Shown here: piece after piece, positions 30,931 through 42,600 of the stretch
How the letters are laid out: each line of letters begins with the position of its first letter
Numbering within the stretch: position 1 is the first letter of the stretch
From: Martensiomyces pterosporus
Lineage: Eukaryota; Kickxellomycota; Kickxellomycetes; Kickxellales; Kickxellaceae
Assembly: GCA_025201845.1 (NCBI GenBank)
Contig: MU603939.1
Coordinates: forward strand, 19,996 to 83,995
Length of the DNA: 64,000 nucleotides
Direction of reading: 5' to 3'
Program-made: the position numbers and the translations under genes
Notes under the pieces: model-generated
The model's input: only the letters and a program-made list of their open reading frames with translations
The model's database searches: none
What the model was told of the DNA's origin: nothing

Positions 30931-32465
30931 TTATTGCTCTACATTGCCTGGTGGCTGCTGTTTCTTGGTTGCATCTACGACTAGAAAAACGTCTTTCCCC
31001 GTGGACACGGCACATCCGTGGCCATCGAGCATCCAGCCATCCTGAATGATCGCCTCGCCTACAACAAACAAATAGCCCAAAGTCGAGAACGAGCCGGATA
31101 CTTGTCAATACATGCTGCACATCAGAGTACACGACTCCCTCCTCCTACCATGCTGCTTCTCACTACCTTGCGTCTCTACAGTGTACAGAGGATCTCCGCT
31201 GGGCATCTGGCATATAGTGGCCTTGTGTCTGCACGGCGACAGCACTGCATATCCACAAACCGATCCGCATAGCCACACCCAGCCCTTTGGAAACGTTCTC
31301 GAGTGCAGCTCCACCTTTGGGTTCTCAAGCAGGTAGAACGACATGCCCGTAGGCGATGGCAGGCACAGCACTGGGTCCCTGGGTGCACACGCTTCAGCTT
31401 TACTTGGCGGCGCCACGGCAATGACGGACTCTTGCCACCGCCACGACACCATATCAGGCAGCGCCGACTGGCTGCTGAAAGATGTAGCTGTGCCTGAATG
31501 CACGTTGATCCAATACCCGCCTGATCTAGTAGCCGCCAAGCCGACTCCCTCGCCGACCCAGCGCAAGTCGACAACACTCTGCTTGACTGCCTCAAATAGA
31601 CCAGCTGTCGCTGCTACCTCATTCTGGGCGCCACCGACATTGGGGTCACGCTTGATGTGCCAGAATCTCACGCCGCCATCGGAGCCTGCCGTACAGGAAA
31701 CAACGTGCTCGCCTTGCGCAATCACCGCCATCTGACCGGCATTCGCCATCCGGCTCTGCGAGGCCGGCGCCTGGCTGCCACCAGCAGCCAGCCCACTGTC
31801 CAGCTCTGTCTCACCTCTGAGGCCTGTAAAAGCGTCAATTAGGAACGCAGACAGACAACCACTGCGCTTACTGTCGACACTGGCTACAACGACACCAGCG
31901 GTGCGACAATCGATCCACCAGCAGCACTTGACGTTGCCCGCAAACATTTCCGACCTAACCACAGTGCCATCATCTGCAACCACCGTGACTCGCCCTGTTG
32001 TGTGCTCGATCAGCCAAAACCTCCGCTCATCTCCTCTACCGCCTGCACAGGGAGATGCTGTGATTTTGCGTGCAGGCGACGAGCACTCAAGACACACAAC
32101 CCTTGGCGCCTGCGTATTGCTCGGTTCTACACTAGCAACCACAACCCTTATACCCGATCCACCAGCCATGCGTTTACCAGAGCCGTCTCTGCTCAAAGAC
32201 ACAGAGGCTGCTGCTTCCGCTGCTGCTTGAGACGACGCGTCAAAAACCATGTTGAAAAAGGCCATATCTGAGCTCTGCGCCCTCTCCAACCAGGCATGGT
32301 GCGGCTACATGTTTTGAGCACTCCCAGAGAGAAAATGATTAATACAGGCGCAGCAGCGATGCATGTTTCCATAATCCGCAGCCACAGTGGTTGTATGCTC
32401 ACTTTGGCTGCTTTTGTGTGCGCAGCTGTTCCCGCGTCTGTTCCCGCATCGCCGATGTCAGACAT
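30931..32465 (-). CDS. Beta-propeller-like protein, two or three exons
   Basis: Exons 31167-32265 and 30931-31058 join in phase across a 108-nt intron (donor GTAGTG, acceptor TTGTAG) to give 408 residues from the ATG at 32265. A further upstream exon is plausible: 32403-32465 starts at an ATG about 30 bp after a TATA-like box and joins in phase 0 to 32274 (donor AAA|GTGAGC, acceptor GCGCAG), giving 432 residues. The protein is rich in short beta strands, with WD-like blades such as VSCTAGSDGGVRFWHI and YWINVHSGTA, but lacks canonical WD40 spacing. No family was recognised. A propeller scaffold is inferred. Confidence 0.6.
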
Positions 32466-32702
32466 TATTGAAATGCGTGGATGTATGCGTATAAATTAGA
32501 CGGCAAGCGCTAAAAGTGAGAATATAGACGAATTGATCAAAGGCAAAGAGAGAAGAGAAGAAAACGGAAAAGCGATCCTGCAGCCAGCCGATTGCACACC
32601 CACCCCCGTCAGCACTCTCCAGGAAAGCCGCACAATGCAGTTATGGACTCTGGCACACCTGGCTGCCCCTGCTGCCTAGACGCCTGTAGGTATCTGGCAC
32701 GG

Positions 32703-34584
32703 CTATAGCTCGACGACCTGTGGCGCATACTCGCCTTCTTCTCGATCAGCCTCGTCCTGTAGCTGCTTGCCGCTCGGCAGTTTCCAGCCAAACGCGCTGT
32801 TCAGAAACACCCTCAGCTTGTCGATTTCACCGGTCAGCTCCTCGCGCGAGGTGCTGGCATCGGATTCAAACACATTGAGCACAAATGCGCACAAGATGCG
32901 GGCGACAAAGTTATCCTGCTCCAGCACCGACGTGACAAACTCATGCGGGCACTCCTTCAGCTGCCGCACAAGCAGCCTCAGCAGCGGGATGACAAGCCCC
33001 GACACCATCTGCCTATCGCCCAGGACTTGCGCGCTGGACAGAACAAGCTGTAGCAGCCGCTTCCAGTGCTCGAATCCCGTAAAATTCTGGCCAACAAATA
33101 TGATTAGGAACGACAGCTGGAACTCACCGAGCAGTCGTCCAGGATCGCTGCTCCAATGCTTTGCCAATGACGTGCGTAGTAGCCACGACTTGTCCTGGCT
33201 GTACTGGAAAATCATCGATGGCGGAGCGTCACAGGGGAACGAGTGGCGGATGTCAATATGCGGGAACTGGAAGCGGTCCTCGCTCAAAGCAACCTTTGTG
33301 GCGTTTTCAATCTCCCTATCAACAATCGTTTGCGCATCCACATCGGCAGACCCATCTGCGTCCTTTCTGTCCCTGGCCAGAGCGTCAAAGGCACCTGATT
33401 TTTTGGCCCGCTCGAGCATCCGACGAGCGCTCTCCATCTCTTCGTCCTCATACCCCGATCCCGTGGCAGATGTGAATGCGCCGTCCCTAGGCAGCACGCG
33501 GCCCAGCATATCGCCTGTAATGTGTGCTGTTAACTGCAGCCACTTCCGATACGGCGACTCTGGCTCATTGGTCAGCGGGTATGCGCCCAGACCCGAATCG
33601 AGCTGGCGAATGTTCACCTTGATACGCTCGGTGTCCTCATTGCTGACGGCATCCGCAGGCATCAATTGTTCTTCGTCGGTACTCCACTTCCTCACCAAAA
33701 CCTACCACATGTAGAAGCGAGGAACGTAAACAATACTAGGAAAGCAATTAATGCATGGACGCAAAAACATAATATCCCTATTTATAGACGATGGAGGCAT
33801 TGCGCCTCATGTGCATGGATTCGGCAACTGAGGCGAATGGCATTTGGAAGGGATGGTGTGTGTGTGTATTAGCATAGATGCAGCGATATGTGCGCAATTC
33901 CAGGCACCAGAGCACATGCACACGCAAGCGGTGCACTTTACCTCGCCTGACGCAAACGAATGGAAAAAGCCGCAGCGCATTCCAGCCTGGTTCTCGCTGT
34001 TCACCACACTACACTGTATTTCATAGATGCCAAAAATAGGAGGGCAATAGTGACCATAAAGCCGTGTCGCTGATGTTTCTCTTTTTCAAAGAGTTCGCAT
34101 CTTGCATGCATTAATGAATCCCCCCGAGAAAATCGAGCATTGTTCTCTGGTTCCTCTCCTTTGTGCTGATCTCCCAAATAAAACGAAACAAGTTAATTTC
34201 CGCCCACTCTCACGTCCAGCCTGCTCCTGCTTTTTGTTCTGATGCCAGCAGCAGCATCTGAGACAGGCATGCACTGCACAGACACAGAGAGGCAGAGGCG
34301 CTGCCTGGCGGGTGCGAAAATGGGACAACAGGTGCAAAGCAAAGGAATGACATTTGACAAGTATTGATTGACAGGTATGACAAAGCGCAGCCGCGCCATT
34401 CGTGTTTGTGTGCTTACCTGTAGTGTATGTAATGAATCCCAGGCGGGATCATTTTAATGCCCTTGAACAGCGGCCCTGTCTCCCAGCTGTCCAAATCTAT
34501 GCCAAACTCAATGCCCTCTGGTGCATCCAAGATCACCAGACACCCGCCTTGCTCAAACAATGTCCTCGCTGTATCCTGGTCCAT
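32703..34584 (-). CDS. AAR2: AAR2 U5 snRNP assembly factor, three exons
   Basis: The coding sequence joins 34418-34584, 33942-34008 and 32703-33701, giving 410 residues. Introns are 409 and 240 nt with GTAAGC/TAG and GTAAAG/TAG ends, and the phases agree. Exon 1 encodes the family hallmark [20 protein letters not shown] followed by [10 protein letters not shown]. Exon 2 continues with [10 protein letters not shown], and exon 3 opens with [13 protein letters not shown] and later has LGAYPLTN and [11 protein letters not shown]2 holds Prp8 in cytoplasmic U5 snRNP and is replaced by Brr2 in the nucleus. The C-terminal helical half ([11 protein letters not shown], then LKECPHEFV) matches the second family domain. 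Small middle exons are easily missed. Confidence 0.92.
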
Positions 34585-35380
34585 TCTCCTCGCTTCGCGC
34601 TGCTAATTGCTGGCCTTAAAGCGGTTGTCTTGGAAAAAGGAGAAGGCGAATGCTAGGTGTGGGTAACGCCATTCTGCTCAGACCCGCTGTGCAGAGGATA
34701 GCTGAACAAGCAGGCGGATGGAGACTTGGTTTATGGGAAACAATGCACAGCAATGCGTGGGTGGGTCTTGGTGGTGCACTATGACGTCCATGTTGCGTGT
34801 ACCCGCCTCAGGCCTTGCACTCCTCTCAAGACAAATCGGTGCGTCTTTTCCATCTGCACCGCCCGGGATAAAAAAAAAAGGCAGCTGTAGAAACTCGTTT
34901 TCTCCCCCTTCCACCCACCGCAGAGCATGATTGGTGCTTTGTGTGCGTTGTATGCTTGTTCGATGGAGGCAGGTGGTAGCAAAGGGTGATGGCAAAGACA
35001 GCCAACGCAGCGGAGGGCTTGGGATGCTTGCCGAGTATATGCAAGTGTGAAATGTGCGATATCCCAACCTGCTTTTGCAGTGGGCGCAGCAGACAGACAG
35101 ACCAAGCAGCACAGGCACAGAGTGAATGCGCCCCCACTTGGGTGCATAGGGACAATGGGACAATTTGTTTCTATTTAAGCTCCGAAGCGCCTCCCTCGTC
35201 CTTGTATTTTTTTTTTTTGTCTTTCCAGCATCATCTTTCATTCTCTTGCCCTGTCTGCCATCCCTGTGCTTGTCTGCCTATTTATTTATATCTCTATGGT
35301 TCTTGTTTCCAGTTTCGCTTTTCTTGTTAATATCCATATAGAGTGCGCTCAGCAGAAAAAACATTTGACATTATACTATC
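34585..35380. other. Divergent promoter region
   Basis: This spacer of about 800 bp lies between the AAR2 start and the deaminase start. Frames within it are short and without motifs. A CTATTTAAG box occurs near 35171-35179 and an A-rich leader precedes the ATG at 35381. Confidence 0.5.
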
Positions 35381-36041
35381 ATGGGCAGTAGGAGCGACAG
35401 TGCGCAAAGGGTGGAGCGAGGCACGTACACAGCGATAACCTACGACGATGGCACCCGTAAGTAGATGTGTCAGTGCTGACATCCACCTTTTCCTGGCTGC
35501 ACGGTCAGCTGCGCCCTTCTAACCGCTGCGCTTTCTGTGGCTGCTGCCCGCTTTGCTGGCGGTTCTGCGTCGCTTCGTAGGAGAGGTCGAGACGCATGTG
35601 GAGTTCATGAGACTGGCCATCCAGCAGGCAATGCTGTCCGAGCCCATAGACACGGCATTCAGCGTCGGCGCCCTCGTAGTCAACGGCACACACGTCCTCT
35701 CCGAGGGCCACTCCAGGGAGCTCCGCGATCCCCGCTGCCATGCATCCGAGAGCGCGATCAAAAAGGCGCAGGCATCGGCGCGCTTCGCCTATCTCGTCCC
35801 CGGCTCCACCCTGTACACCACCATGGAGCCGTGCTCGTCGCCCGGGCGGCCGCGGCATGTGCCGTGTACAACACATATCATAAACGCCGGCATTAGGCGG
35901 GTAGTCATTGGCGTCAAGGAGCCAACTACGTTCGTTGACTGCCATGGAGTCGAGACTCTGAGGCAGGCGGGAATCGACGTCGTGCACCTGATGGTGATGC
36001 AGGAGGAGTGTCTGGCTCCAAACAACCACATTCTTGTTTAA
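35381..36041 (+). CDS. Cytidine-deaminase-fold protein, DRAP-deaminase-like, altered HxE motif
   Basis: Exon 1 (35381-35456) and exon 2 (35581-36041) join across a 124-nt intron (GTAAGT donor, TTCGTAG acceptor) to give 178 residues. The fold is clear: HVEFMRLAIQQA, then VGALVVNG, then the zinc-site segment TTMEPCSSPGRPRHVPC with C110 and C121, and RRVVIGVKEP. The spacing of the two cysteines resembles fungal riboflavin-pathway (DRAP) deaminases. The proton-shuttle motif, normally HAE, reads HASE here (H79, E82), so the glutamate is one residue away from its usual place. Either a shifted active site or a non-catalytic paralogue is possible. The start ATG is the first after an A-rich leader. 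Confidence 0.78.
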
Positions 36042-36607
36042 AATCCCATGGTTTTCGCTCCCATCTAATACATGTGGACATGTGTAGACTACTCCTTCTG
36101 CATTTGCCGTACATATGCTTACAGTTGCGCCAAAGGGGGATTTAAGCGAGATCGACCCTGCTTCTTCTGCCTCCCCGTTCATCGCCAAACATGCACAGGC
36201 GTATTACTTCCGTGCATATGCTCGCTCCAAGACAGCGAAGATCAGCAGCCAAGCAGGAGGAATTATAACCTCATAAGGGGCGGTGTGCAGCAGGTTTGTT
36301 TGCTTGGAGACTGGGCAGGCCTTTCAGACTCCGCCAGCTGACTCTGGCAGACGGATGGGACTGGGATTGTATGCTTTGTTTAGCTTGCTTGTCGAGACAA
36401 AATGGGGGAGGGAGGACGGGAAAGTAGGGTGCAGAGCAAGGCAACAAGAGCGAAGCAGGATATATCTGCCCAGGCAGAAGCTGCAGAAGAAATAAAGGGG
36501 GGTAGAGAGAAGGGAAAACGGAAAGCAGATAAGAAACAAAAGAAGCAAAAGAAGCTGGGCGTCCAGTTATTTATTTTTTTCCTTTGCAGTCTTGCTCGCT
36601 GGGCAGA
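36042..36607. other. Convergent spacer
   Basis: The 3' ends of the deaminase and FUBP-like genes face each other here. The stretch is A-rich near 36500-36570 with AATAAA at about 36489-36494. No gene was found. Confidence 0.5.
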
Positions 36608-38540
36608 CTACTGTCCACCAGCCGAACTGCCCGAGGGCACGATGCCATTAGGATCCTTCTCAGCCAGCTGCCGGTAGTACTGCGCATACTGAGCGTATTC
36701 GGGATACGTCGCCGCATACTGTGCATAGTAATCGGCAGTCTGTTGGTTGGTCCATTGCCCGCCTTGCGCCGCCGGCTGGTCGCCAGCACCCGCTGGAGCA
36801 GCCGCAGCAGCCGGTTGGGCGGCAGCAGCCTGCTGGCCCTGGTATCCCTGATAGCCGCCATACTGCTGTGGCTGCTGCTGCTGCTGTGGTTGCTGCTGCT
36901 GGGGTGCCTGGCTGCCGTAGTACTGGCCCCACTGTGCCTTCTGATCCATGCCAGCATCGGGCTGCTGTCCAAGAGGCGCTTGGTCGACTCCAGGCGCCTG
37001 GCCGTATCCACCACCATAGGGTGGCTGCTGCTGCGGCAGTGGTGGCTGCTGCTGCTGCTGGCCATACCCGCCATACCCGCCTTGCGGACCGCCGCGCTGC
37101 TGGTCATATCCAGACGGACCACCATAATGCCCATGTCCCGATCCGCGGCCACCTCCATATCCACCCTGCCGCTCCTAGACACCACATCACCCCCAAAGCC
37201 CAACAGCGACAACAAATATGGCATAGCGAGTTCCCAATGCCCAGTTCACGAGTACGCAACGCACAGCAGAGACAAATGGCATGTCACACGCAACAAAGAA
37301 TTCCAAATCCACAATCATGCCGATGAGAAAATGCAGCACAAAATCATGAAGCAGGTTGAGGTTTGGTCATACAAGAGCGAGAAGAGAGATGGCAGATAGA
37401 GAAGAAACACCAGGTGAGCACACACACACAATGTAGACAAGCATGCATCAAACGGCGCATCAAGCGCACCAGACATTCACGCAGTTTTCATGTCACACAC
37501 TTACCTGGATGCTGGCCACCTTCTCCTCAATCATCTGCCTAGCGCGCTCACACGCCGACGGGTGCCCCGAGATCGTGACGGGCTTAAACGGTGCGTTGCG
37601 GTCCTGTCCCTGGATGATTTGGATCCTGGCTCCCGTGGCCTGCTGCAGATACTTGATAGTCTCGCCGCCGCGTCCAATAACAATGCCCACGGCCTCGGCG
37701 GGAATCTGCATGTCCTCCACGTGCTGCTGTGGCATGCCCGGTTGCGGCATGCCCTGCTGCTGGAATCTGTCCTGGGGCGCTCCATACCCGCCGCCGCGTC
37801 CACCGTATCCTTGCTGGTGGTACTCCTGGCGATGGTATTCGCCGGGGCCATCTCTCGCCGACCTCTCCATGTTGACGACATCCATGATCCGCGCACGCGC
37901 AATATCCACCTGCTCGGGGGCACCAATCAGATGGATGGGTCTTTCAGGCGCACCTCTATCCGTCTCCGGCTGCACCTGCACACGCGCACCCGACGAGTAC
38001 TGGATGTCCCTGATGTTCTCGCCACCGCGGCCAATAATAAGCCCCACCTTGCTGCTCGGCACCATGATAACCACGGTGTCTGCCGGAGCGGGCTCGCCTC
38101 CAAACGGTCCATTGGAGCTTGGGGGCCCGTTCTGCACGCCGGGGCCGCCAGTCATCGGGGGTCTGAACGGCTGCTGCTGCTGCTTGTTGTGGCGGTCGAT
38201 AAACTCCAGAATGTCGGCCTTGGCTGCCTCAGCCATTTGTGCGGGGCCCTCGATAGTGATCTTGCGCTCAGCATCACGCTTATCGTAGTTGGGGTTGAAC
38301 TGGATCCTGACGCCATGCCGCCGCTCGATTGACTTCAGATTCTCGCCGCCCCTTCCGATGATCAGCCCAACAAGGGGCGCAGGAACCATGAACTCGATCA
38401 TCTGCTGGTGGTGCTGTTGGTAGCCACCGCCCATAGCGCCTTCATTGCCATACATCTGCTGCGCGTCACCAGGAACAGAGCCATGGTCGTTGCCTTCTTC
38501 CTGGACAGCCTCAAATCGCCGACGGCTATCGCGATGCGAG

Positions 38541-38578
<38 letters not shown>

Positions 38579-39247
38579 CTGGTGTCTGCGATCGCGCGAG
38601 CTCGACCTATCGCGGTTGTACCCGCGCGAGCCGCCAGTTTCCTCGGCGCCAGGCGACGCGCTGCGGCGGTAGTCGTCAAGCGACCGCTTCCTGCCCGATT
38701 TCTGCTCCTGCTGGTGGTGGTCTTCGCCCGCTTGCACGTCGTCCCTTTGCGTGGCAGCTGCCGCTGGTGGCGGTGGCCGCTGGATGGATCCTAGCTTGGC
38801 TGCAATCGCACGGGCCTTGGCCAAAGCGTCGTTCAAGTCGACTCCGTTGGGGGCCTCCGACTTGGGGATAACAGGTTCAGCCGCTTGCTCCTCAGCATCT
38901 TGGTTCTGATCATCTGCCTCGTCCTTGGCTGCAGGAGTCTCTGGCTCATCTTGCTCATCCTGCTCATCTTCAGGCTCAGCAGAGTGCTGCTCAGGCTCCT
39001 CGTCGTGCCCAGCCTCGTCGTCCTGCTCATCGCCGTTGCTCCCGTCTTCCCGCTGTTCTTCTGCGTCCTGCTCAGAGGCATCTTCTTCCTCTTCTTGCTC
39101 GTGCTCCTCGGCCTCGTGGAACTGCTCTTCTTGCTGCTGTTGCTGTTCCTCCTCCTGCTGCTCTTCCTGCTCCTCCTCTTGCTGCTGCTGCTCAGCCTCT
39201 TCCTCGCTGCGAGCTGGCGATGCAGATTCGCGATTATCGTCCGACAT
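36608..39247 (-). CDS. Triple KH-domain nucleic-acid-binding protein, FUBP/KSRP-like
   Basis: Exon 1 (37505-39247) and exon 2 (36608-37174) join in phase 0 across a 330-nt intron (donor GTAAGTG, acceptor GTCTAG), giving 769 residues. The first 130 residues are Glu/Gln-rich and acidic. Three KH domains follow at about 282-350, 387-455 and 510-578, each with an intact GRGG loop in an IIGRGGE or VIGRGGE context. Exon 2 adds a Gly/Gln/Tyr-rich tail with QWGQYYG and repeated YAQY motifs, like the Tyr-rich activation tail of FUBP1/KSRP. Such proteins bind single-stranded DNA or AU-rich RNA and affect transcription, splicing or mRNA decay. CAG-type repeats near 38545-38577 encode poly-Gln. Confidence 0.9.
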
Positions 39248-39603
39248 TATTTGCGTCCTGTGTTTAAGAAAGTGATTTGCGCTGCGAAGACCGGGTGGGG
39301 GGATAAATACCAGCGACGCGTGTGATAGAAAGCGCAAACAGAAAAAGACGACTACTCGTAGAACACGAATAAGAGAAAGAAAAGCTCAAGCAAATTCGAA
39401 GAGCCAAGTGCGCCTGCTGGAAAAAAAACAAATAAAATGTGCCTCCCCTCCAGCGGTGTCACAAATCCGCAACATAATCACTTGATCCGGCACGTGATGC
39501 GCTCTTGTAGCAGCATGGAGAATTGAACAGCCGATACACACAAAAAGGAAATCAATAAATGGATGGGTGAATGGATGGGTGAGGCGGTTTCATGGAGGGC
39601 TGC

Positions 39604-42600
39604 TTAGGCTGGAACGGCAAACTGGTCCTTCTGCTCGACTGCAGGAGTAGCAGAGATGGTGCGCGGCACAACGCCTCCAGAGACCGGCAGGTGCGAGCCA
39701 GTGCCGGCACGCAAGTGCTGGTCGATCTCTCTCGCTGCCTGCCTGCCCTCGTTGATGCCCCAGACGATCAAGCTCTGGCCTCTGCGGCAGTCGCCAGCAG
39801 CAAACACGCCCTCCACTGTGGTCCTGTACGACCCCTCGGGCGTCTGGATGTTCGACCTGGCGCTCTGCTTAACGGCCAGCTCCTCGACGACCTTGTTCTC
39901 AGGACCCAGGAATCCCATAGCAAGGAACACCAGGTCGGCGGGATGGAACTCCTCGGATCCAGGGACCTCGGCCATCGACCACTGGCCGCTCTCCTTCTTC
40001 GTCCACTCGACCCTGACGGTCTCGATTCCCTGCAGCTTGCCGCCCTCGCCGACAAAGCGCTTGGCCGAGATGCAGTACTCGCGGGGGTCCTTGCCCCAGC
40101 GCGAAATAACCTCCTCGTGGCCGTAGTCGATGCGGTACACGCGGGGGTACTGGGGCCAGGGGTTGTCGGCGGCGCGCTGCTTGGGCGGCTGGGGGAGGAG
40201 CTCAAAGTTCACGACACTGGCGGCGCCGTGGCGAACAGCGGTTCCAATGCAGTCGTTGCCCGTGTCGCCGCCGCCAATGACGACAACGCGCTTGCCCTCG
40301 GCCGAGATAGCCAGGGGCTTCTTTGCCGCCGTGTCCAGCAGGGTCTTGGTGTTTGCAGTCAGGTACTCCATGGCAAAGTGGATGCCGTCGAGCTGGCGGC
40401 CCTCGATGGGCAGGTCGCGCGGCCAGGTCGCACCAGTCGCCAGCAAGAGGGCGTCGTGGCTGTTGTGCAGCTCCTGGGCCGAGTGGGTAACGCCGACATG
40501 CGCGTTGGCGACAAACTTGACACCCTCCATCGCGAGCTTATCGACGCGGCGCTGGACGAGCCTCTTGTCCAGCTTCATGTTGGGAATTCCGTACGTGAGC
40601 AGACCACCAATTCTGTCCTCGCGCTCAAACACGGTGACGGTGTGCCCTGCGTTGTTGAGCTGCTCAGCAGCAGAAAGACCCGCAGGACCCGACCCAACGA
40701 TGGCAACAGATTTGCCGGTCCGGCGCGCAGGCGGGGTGGGCTGCATCCAGCCCATCTCCCAGGCATGGTCAATAATGGCAGCCTCAATGGACTTGATCGC
40801 GACAGGCAGCTCGCTGATTCCGGCCACACAGGCACCCTCGCAGGGAGCAGGACACACGCGGCCGGTGAACTCGGGGAAGTTGTTGGTGGCCATCAGGCGG
40901 TTAAATGCCTCACGCCACTGGTCCTTGAACACAAGCTCGTTCCACTTGGGAATGACATTGCCAATGGGGCATCCGTCGACGTCCGACTGGCAGAACGGCA
41001 CGCCGCAGTCGATGCACCTCGACGCCTGCACCTGCAGCTGGCCCTTCGATTGCCGCGACGAGATCTCGTCCCAGTCATTGACACGCTTCTTGGCATTACG
41101 GTACTTGTCGGCGCGGCGCTTGTACTTGACAAAGCCGCGCAGCTTGTCCAGCTTCTTGAACCGGTCGGAGAGCAGCGAGTCATCCACCAGGGCGTCCTCG
41201 ATGTCGACGAGATCGCTTCCGTTAGCCGCGATCTTGGGCACCTTGGCGTCGCCATTGAGGGTCTTCTCACTGTCAGATCCCGAGTGCTCCGACAGCTCGT
41301 GCTTCTCGGCAGCCTTGGCCGCGGCAGCCTTCTCCTCTTCAAGAACGCGCTTGTAGTCGGTAGGGAAGACCTTGACGAACCTGGGCAAGAGCTCAGCAAA
41401 GTTCTTGATGACATCGCGGGCCTTCTGCGAGCCAGTCAGGTCGGCATGCCTCTGGATCGTCTCCTTGAGCCACACAGCCTCGTCGCCGTGCACAGTCTCC
41501 AAGTCAACCGACTGAGTGTTGCACATGGCGCGGAAGTTGTCTGCCAGGACGTAGGCGATCCCTCCGGACATACCGGCCGCAAAGTTGCGGCCAACATCGC
41601 CCAGCACAATGACGCGGCCGCCAGTCATGTACTCGCAGCCGTGGTCCCCCACACCTTCGACGACAGCCAGTGCGCCCGAGTTACGCACAGCGAAGCGCTC
41701 AGCAGCAATGCCGCTGAAGAACGCCTCGCCGCTGGTGGCGCCGAACAGACAGACGTTGCCGACGATGATGTTGTCCTTGGCTTCGAATGAGGAGTTTCGG
41801 GGCGGGAACACGACGATCTGGCCGCCAGACAAGCCCTTGCCGACATAGTCGTTGGCGTCGCCCTCGAGGTCGATGGCAAGGCCAGGGGCAAGGAATGCAC
41901 CCAGGGACTGCCCTGCCGAACCCTTGAGGTGCAGACGGACAGTTCCCTTGGGCAGACCATCGAGCCCATGTGAGGTCGACAGGTGGTATGACAGAATAGT
42001 GCCAAACGCACGATCAGTGTTGCAAATCTCGGTCGCCACCTCGGCGGGCTTGCCGGTCTGCAGGCTCTCAATGAGCTGCGGGAGCAGGGTCGAGTCGAGA
42101 CGGCTCTCGATCTGGTGGTCCTGCTTGATGACGTTGTATGTGGCCACGCCGGGGCGCATGGTGTGCGCGGGCTTCAGCAGCATGCTGAGATCGAGCTCGC
42201 CCTTGGCGAAGCGATAGTCGTCGCGCACATGCAGGTACTCGGCTCTGCCGACCATCTCGTTGAATGTGCGGAATCCGAGCCTGGCCATGAGCTCGCGCAG
42301 GTCCTCAGCGAGGTAGTAGAAGAAGTTGATGACGTGCTCGGGCTGGCCACGGAACTTGGCGCGCAGAACGGGGTCCTGGGTAGCCACACCGACGGCGCAG
42401 TTGTTTTGGTGGCAGCGGCGCAGGTACACGCACCCCAGTGTGATCAGCGGAGTAGTGGCAAAGCCAAACTCCTCGGCGCCCAGCAGCGCAGCAATGGCAA
42501 TGTCCTTGGCTGTCTTGAGCTGGCCGTCGGTCTGGATGATCACGCGGCCACGCAGGTCGTTGAGCACAAGCGTCTGGTGCGTCTCAGCCAAGCCCAGCTC

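Noticed and set aside
39592..41790. 732-codon open frame antisense to GLT1
   Set aside because: It is the complement of a strongly codon-biased gene; GC-rich third positions keep the opposite strand open.
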